From Actinophytocola oryzae (lineage in GTDB: Bacteria; Actinomycetota; Actinomycetes; Mycobacteriales; Pseudonocardiaceae): DNA of 64,000 bases. Shown piece by piece: positions 61,210 through 64,000 of this stretch. The notes under the pieces were generated by a model. That model saw only the letters and a list, made by a program, of their open reading frames with translations, searched no databases and was not told where the DNA came from. The position numbers were made by a program, and so were the translations under genes. The first letter of the stretch is position 1. Each line of letters begins with the position of its first letter. Where the stretch lies: the NCBI RefSeq assembly GCF_004364325.1, contig NZ_SOCP01000016.1, forward strand, positions 62,001 to 126,000, given 5' to 3'.

Positions 61210-62153
61210 GCACGTTACGTCAGTCGGTGCTGTACCGGCCGAGGAGAACGGCTGCCGCCGGCGGTGTCGCGGCGTTCGGGACCTTCGGCGAGCTGCTCCA
61301 GGGTGCGCTGCCCGACGGAAACGACTTCCTGGTCACCATGCCGATCGCGCGGTGGAGCACCGCCACCTTCCGGCTCGACCCCGACGCCGACACCGTGACG
61401 GTCCTGCCGGCGCACAAGACCAAGTCGCTGCGTCTGGTCAGGATGATGCTCGACCGCTACGGCGTGCGTGGCGGCGGCACCCTCCTGCTGGAGAGCGACC
61501 TGCCCGAGGGCAAGGGCCTGGCCAGTTCGTCGGCCGACCTCGTCGCGACCGCGCGGGCGGTCGGGCGGGCCGTCGGCGTCGTGCCGGGGCCCGCCGAGAT
61601 CGAGACGCTGCTGCGCGGGATCGAGCCGACCGACGGCGTGATGTACCCGGGTGTGGTGGCCTTCCACCACCGCGCGGTCCGGTTGCGCACGCGCCTCGGC
61701 CACCTGCCGAGGATGACGATCGTGGGCATCGACGAGGGCGGCTCGGTGTCGACCGTGCGGTTCAACAAGTGCCACAAGGTGTTCTCCCCCGCCGTCCGGG
61801 ACACCTACGCGCGGCTGCTGGACACGTTGTCGGCGGCGATCCGGTCCGGCGACACGGCCGCCATCGGCCGGGTCGCCACCGAGAGCGCGCGGCTGAACCA
61901 GCGGTTCTGCCCGAAGGGGACACTCGACCGGATGATCGCGATCTGCCGGGAGGTCGGTGGTCTCGGCGTGGTCACCACCCACAGCGGTACCGCGCTCGGC
62001 GTGCTGCTCGACGACGCGCGGCCCGCGCACCCCGAGCGTCTCGAGTGGACGAAGCAGGCGTGCGGCGAGATCACCGGCTCCGTGTGGGTCGACCGGACCC
62101 TGCCGGACGACGGCAGGCGACGCCTGCCAGAGGAGAACACCCGCGCGGCGTGA
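61206..62153 (+). CDS. GHMP-family L-threonine kinase-like enzyme (DabC/PduX-like)
   Basis: 315 residues from a GTG overlapping the lyase stop. It has GTFGELLQG near residue 25, typical of PduX-type threonine kinases, the GHMP phosphate-binding loop LPEGKGLASSSADL, and the late motif THSGTALGVLLD. It should make O-phospho-Thr, which a PLP-dependent enzyme (DabA type) can convert with Asp to the adduct split by the upstream lyase. I see no such PLP enzyme inside the window; it may lie beyond the right edge. The frame continues upstream only as a shadow of the lyase gene. Confidence 0.87.
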   Translation: MSTLRQSVLYRPRRTAAAGGVAAFGTFGELLQGALPDGNDFLVTMPIARWSTATFRLDPDADTVTVLPAHKTKSLRLVRMMLDRYGVRGGGTLLLESDLPEGKGLASSSADLVATARAVGRAVGVVPGPAEIETLLRGIEPTDGVMYPGVVAFHHRAVRLRTRLGHLPRMTIVGIDEGGSVSTVRFNKCHKVFSPAVRDTYARLLDTLSAAIRSGDTAAIGRVATESARLNQRFCPKGTLDRMIAICREVGGLGVVTTHSGTALGVLLDDARPAHPERLEWTKQACGEITGSVWVDRTLPDDGRRRLPEENTRAA

Positions 62154-62246
62154 CGGAAGTCCTGTCGGGAGCCGCGGCGCGGGACCTGGTCGGCGCCGCG
62201 TCGTCGAAGGCGAGCGACACCGAGGCCGAGTTCCAGGGAGATGCCC

Positions 62247-64000
62247 GTGTCCGAGTACGTGGTGGTCGTCAACGACGAGGAGCAGTACTCGCTCTGGCCC
62301 GCGGCGCGGGAGATCCCGGCGGGCTGGACCGCGGCGGGGGTCCGGGGCACCGAGGACGAGTGCGTCGGGCACGTCGAGCGCGTGTGGGTGGACATGCGCC
62401 CCCGCGCCCTGCGTGGCGGTGACGACGGGATCGGGCCACTCCCCGTGGGCCACGCGCCGGTCTCGGAGTCCGCCTGCGTCGACGATGCCGGACCGTCCCG
62501 GCCGGCCGCGCCCCGCACCGAGGCGGAGCGGGTCATGGTCGAGGTGTTGGCGGCGGTGCTCGGCCGCGACACGGTCGGCGTGCACGACGACTTCTTCGCC
62601 CTCGGCGGCGACTCCGTGCTGGCGATCCACGTGGTCGCCCGCGCCAGGGAGGCCGGGTGGGCGATCAACCCCCGGCAGGTGCTCACCTGCCGGGGGCCCG
62701 CCGAGCTGGCCGCGGTGGCCGTACCAGTGGCGCAGGCCGGCACGGCCGAGCCCGACGTGGAAGCCGACGGCGACCCGTGGCAGGTCGTCGACACCTACCC
62801 GCTCTCGCCCGCGCAGGCGGGCATGGTGTTCCACACGCTGTTCGACCCGGACGGCACCGAGCACGTGGTGCAGTTCGTGTACGCCGTCGACGGCGACCTC
62901 GACACGGGTCTGCTGCGGCGCGCGTGGGAGCACGTCGTCGACCGGCACCCGATCCTGCGCACGACGTTCGCCTGGGACGGGCTGCCCGAGCCGGTGCAGC
63001 GGGTGCACCGGCACGCCCCCGTCGAGCTGCGTGAGCTGGACTGGCGGGACGTCCCGCCGTCCCGGCTGCCCGCGCGGCTCGACGAGCACCTGGCCGCCGA
63101 GCGTGCCGGCGGCGTCGACCTCGAACACCGGCCACCGCACCGGTTGGACCTGGTCAGCGTCGCGGGCGGCGGGCACCGGATGATCTGGCACGGGCACCAC
63201 GTGCTGCTCGACGGCTGGAGCGCGCGGCTCGTCGTCGAGGAGGTGCGGGCCACCTACCGGAGCCTGGCCGACGGCACCCGCCCGGCCCTGCCGGAGCCCG
63301 TGCCGTTCCGCCGGCACGTGGACGCGCTGCGCGACCACGACCGGCGTGCGGCGGCGGCGTACTGGCGCAAGGTACTGGACGGTGTCCGCACCCCCACCCA
63401 GCTGTCGCTCCCCCGGCCGGAGCGTGCGGCCGGGCCGGAGGTCGAGACGTTGTTCGGCCGGCTCTCCACCGGGGACACCGGGAACCTGCGGGCTCTGGCG
63501 CGGCGGCACCGGTTGACGGTCGCCTCGGTCGTGCACGCGGCCTGGGGGCTGCTGCTGAGCAGGCATGGCGGCGGCCGGGACGTCGTGTTCGGCACGACGG
63601 TGACCGGCCGCTCCGGCGGGCTGCCCGGCGTAGAGCGGATCGTCGGGCTGCTCGTCACCACGCTCCCCGTCCGGGTGCGGGTGCCCCTCGACGCGAAGGT
63701 CGGCGACTGGCTGCGTGGGGTGCACGAGCAGCTGGTCGACCTCCGCGCCCACGAGCACTGCGCACTGGTCGACGTGCGCCGCCAGAGCGAGGTGCCTGCC
63801 GGGCAGCGGCTGTTCGACACGGTCGTCGTGTTCGAGCCGACGCACCGGAACCTCGCCGGGGAGGGCGGCGTGACGTTCACGCCGCTGCGCACCGAGGAGC
63901 GGACCGGTTACCAGCTGGTGCTGAACGTGGTGCCGGGTGACGAGCTGGCCTACCGGCTCGACTTCCGGCCCGGCCGGATCGCGCCGGACGCCGCCAGGCG
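62247..64000 (+). CDS. NRPS starting MbtH-PCP-C, cut by the window end (partial)
   Basis: The frame is open from 62154 to the right edge. I place the start at the GTG at 62247, because AGGGAG lies 6 bases upstream; the ATG at 62241 touches that sequence and has no spacing. Residues 1-52 are an MbtH domain (SEYVVVVNDEEQYSLWP, IPAGWTAAGV, DECVGHVERVWVDMRP). After a linker comes a PCP with Ser123 (LGGDSVLAI) and then a condensation domain (YPLSPAQAGMVFHTL; His317-His318 in GHHVLLDGWS; IVGLLVTTLPVRV). No adenylation domain lies between MbtH and PCP. The remainder is outside the window. Confidence 0.9.
   Translation, partial: MSEYVVVVNDEEQYSLWPAAREIPAGWTAAGVRGTEDECVGHVERVWVDMRPRALRGGDDGIGPLPVGHAPVSESACVDDAGPSRPAAPRTEAERVMVEVLAAVLGRDTVGVHDDFFALGGDSVLAIHVVARAREAGWAINPRQVLTCRGPAELAAVAVPVAQAGTAEPDVEADGDPWQVVDTYPLSPAQAGMVFHTLFDPDGTEHVVQFVYAVDGDLDTGLLRRAWEHVVDRHPILRTTFAWDGLPEPVQRVHRHAPVELRELDWRDVPPSRLPARLDEHLAAERAGGVDLEHRPPHRLDLVSVAGGGHRMIWHGHHVLLDGWSARLVVEEVRATYRSLADGTRPALPEPVPFRRHVDALRDHDRRAAAAYWRKVLDGVRTPTQLSLPRPERAAGPEVETLFGRLSTGDTGNLRALARRHRLTVASVVHAAWGLLLSRHGGGRDVVFGTTVTGRSGGLPGVERIVGLLVTTLPVRVRVPLDAKVGDWLRGVHEQLVDLRAHEHCALVDVRRQSEVPAGQRLFDTVVVFEPTHRNLAGEGGVTFTPLRTEERTGYQLVLNVVPGDELAYRLDFRPGRIAPDAAR

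Noticed and set aside
62150..62422. A 90-codon frame from a GTG overlapping the kinase stop
   Set aside because: The start has the typical GTGA overlap and about 30 plausible first residues, but the frame then runs out of phase through the MbtH domain as Arg/Gly-rich sequence. A well-spaced AGGGAG supports the GTG at 62247. It is kept here in case of a sequencing frameshift.

Overview
The window is very GC-rich DNA with dense, mostly overlapping genes and frequent GTG or TTG starts. The gene families (LAL and LacI regulators, NarL-type sensor/regulator sets, Tat and lipoprotein exports, a hybrid NRPS/PKS cluster) fit a filamentous actinomycete, most likely of the Pseudonocardiales. That placement is inferred from gene content; no rRNA or other taxonomic marker lies in the window.

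Region 1 (1-3.9 kb) holds the tail of an SDR-type epimerase, an unrecognised beta-rich protein and a large LuxR-family ATPase regulator. Region 2 (3.9-14.6 kb) is a complete glycoside-utilisation locus on the minus strand: four consecutive Gfo/Idh/MocA oxidoreductases, an ABC sugar importer (binding lipoprotein and two permeases) and a GH42-like glycosidase. It is divergent from a LacI repressor, and the gap between them carries a 27-bp perfect palindrome plus a third half-site. Region 3 (14.6-32.3 kb) is ordinary chromosome. It holds a TetR/aldo-keto reductase pair with a 40-bp operator-like inverted repeat, a spermidine-synthase-like protein, three HATPase proteins around one NarL-type regulator, an HD protein, a serine hydrolase, a PhoX-like Tat protein, a TPR protein, lipoproteins, an OmpR/kinase pair with a TAXI binding lipoprotein, and an Nramp-type transporter lacking the usual metal motifs.

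Region 4 (32.25-64.0 kb) is an NRPS/PKS cluster that runs off the right edge. The minus-strand operon, transcribed from 58.6 kb leftwards, encodes: A-PCP-KS with the AT deleted; a type II thioesterase fused to a LanB-type (lantibiotic dehydratase N-terminal) domain; A-PCP-C-PCP with no adenylation domain for the second PCP; KS-AT-KR-DH-ACP in an unusual order; a SyrP-like Fe/2OG hydroxylase; an MbtH protein; C-A-PCP with an Asn-like code; and C-A-PCP-TE-MFS with a Ser-like code and a cysteine in place of the thioesterase serine. A P450 follows. The divergent plus-strand operon encodes an argininosuccinate-lyase-like enzyme, a GHMP threonine-kinase-like enzyme (together resembling the 2,3-diaminobutyrate pathway) and the start of an MbtH-PCP-C protein cut by the window end.

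Taken together, region 4 would make a hybrid peptide-polyketide containing one reduced and dehydrated malonyl unit, probably beta-hydroxy-Asn, Ser and 2,3-diaminobutyrate, plus residues whose codes I could not match. The most unusual points are the TE-LanB fusion, which could bring aminoacyl-tRNA chemistry to an assembly line containing PCPs without adenylation domains, and the Cys-thioesterase after a Ser module, which could give a strained lactone. These product ideas are inference.
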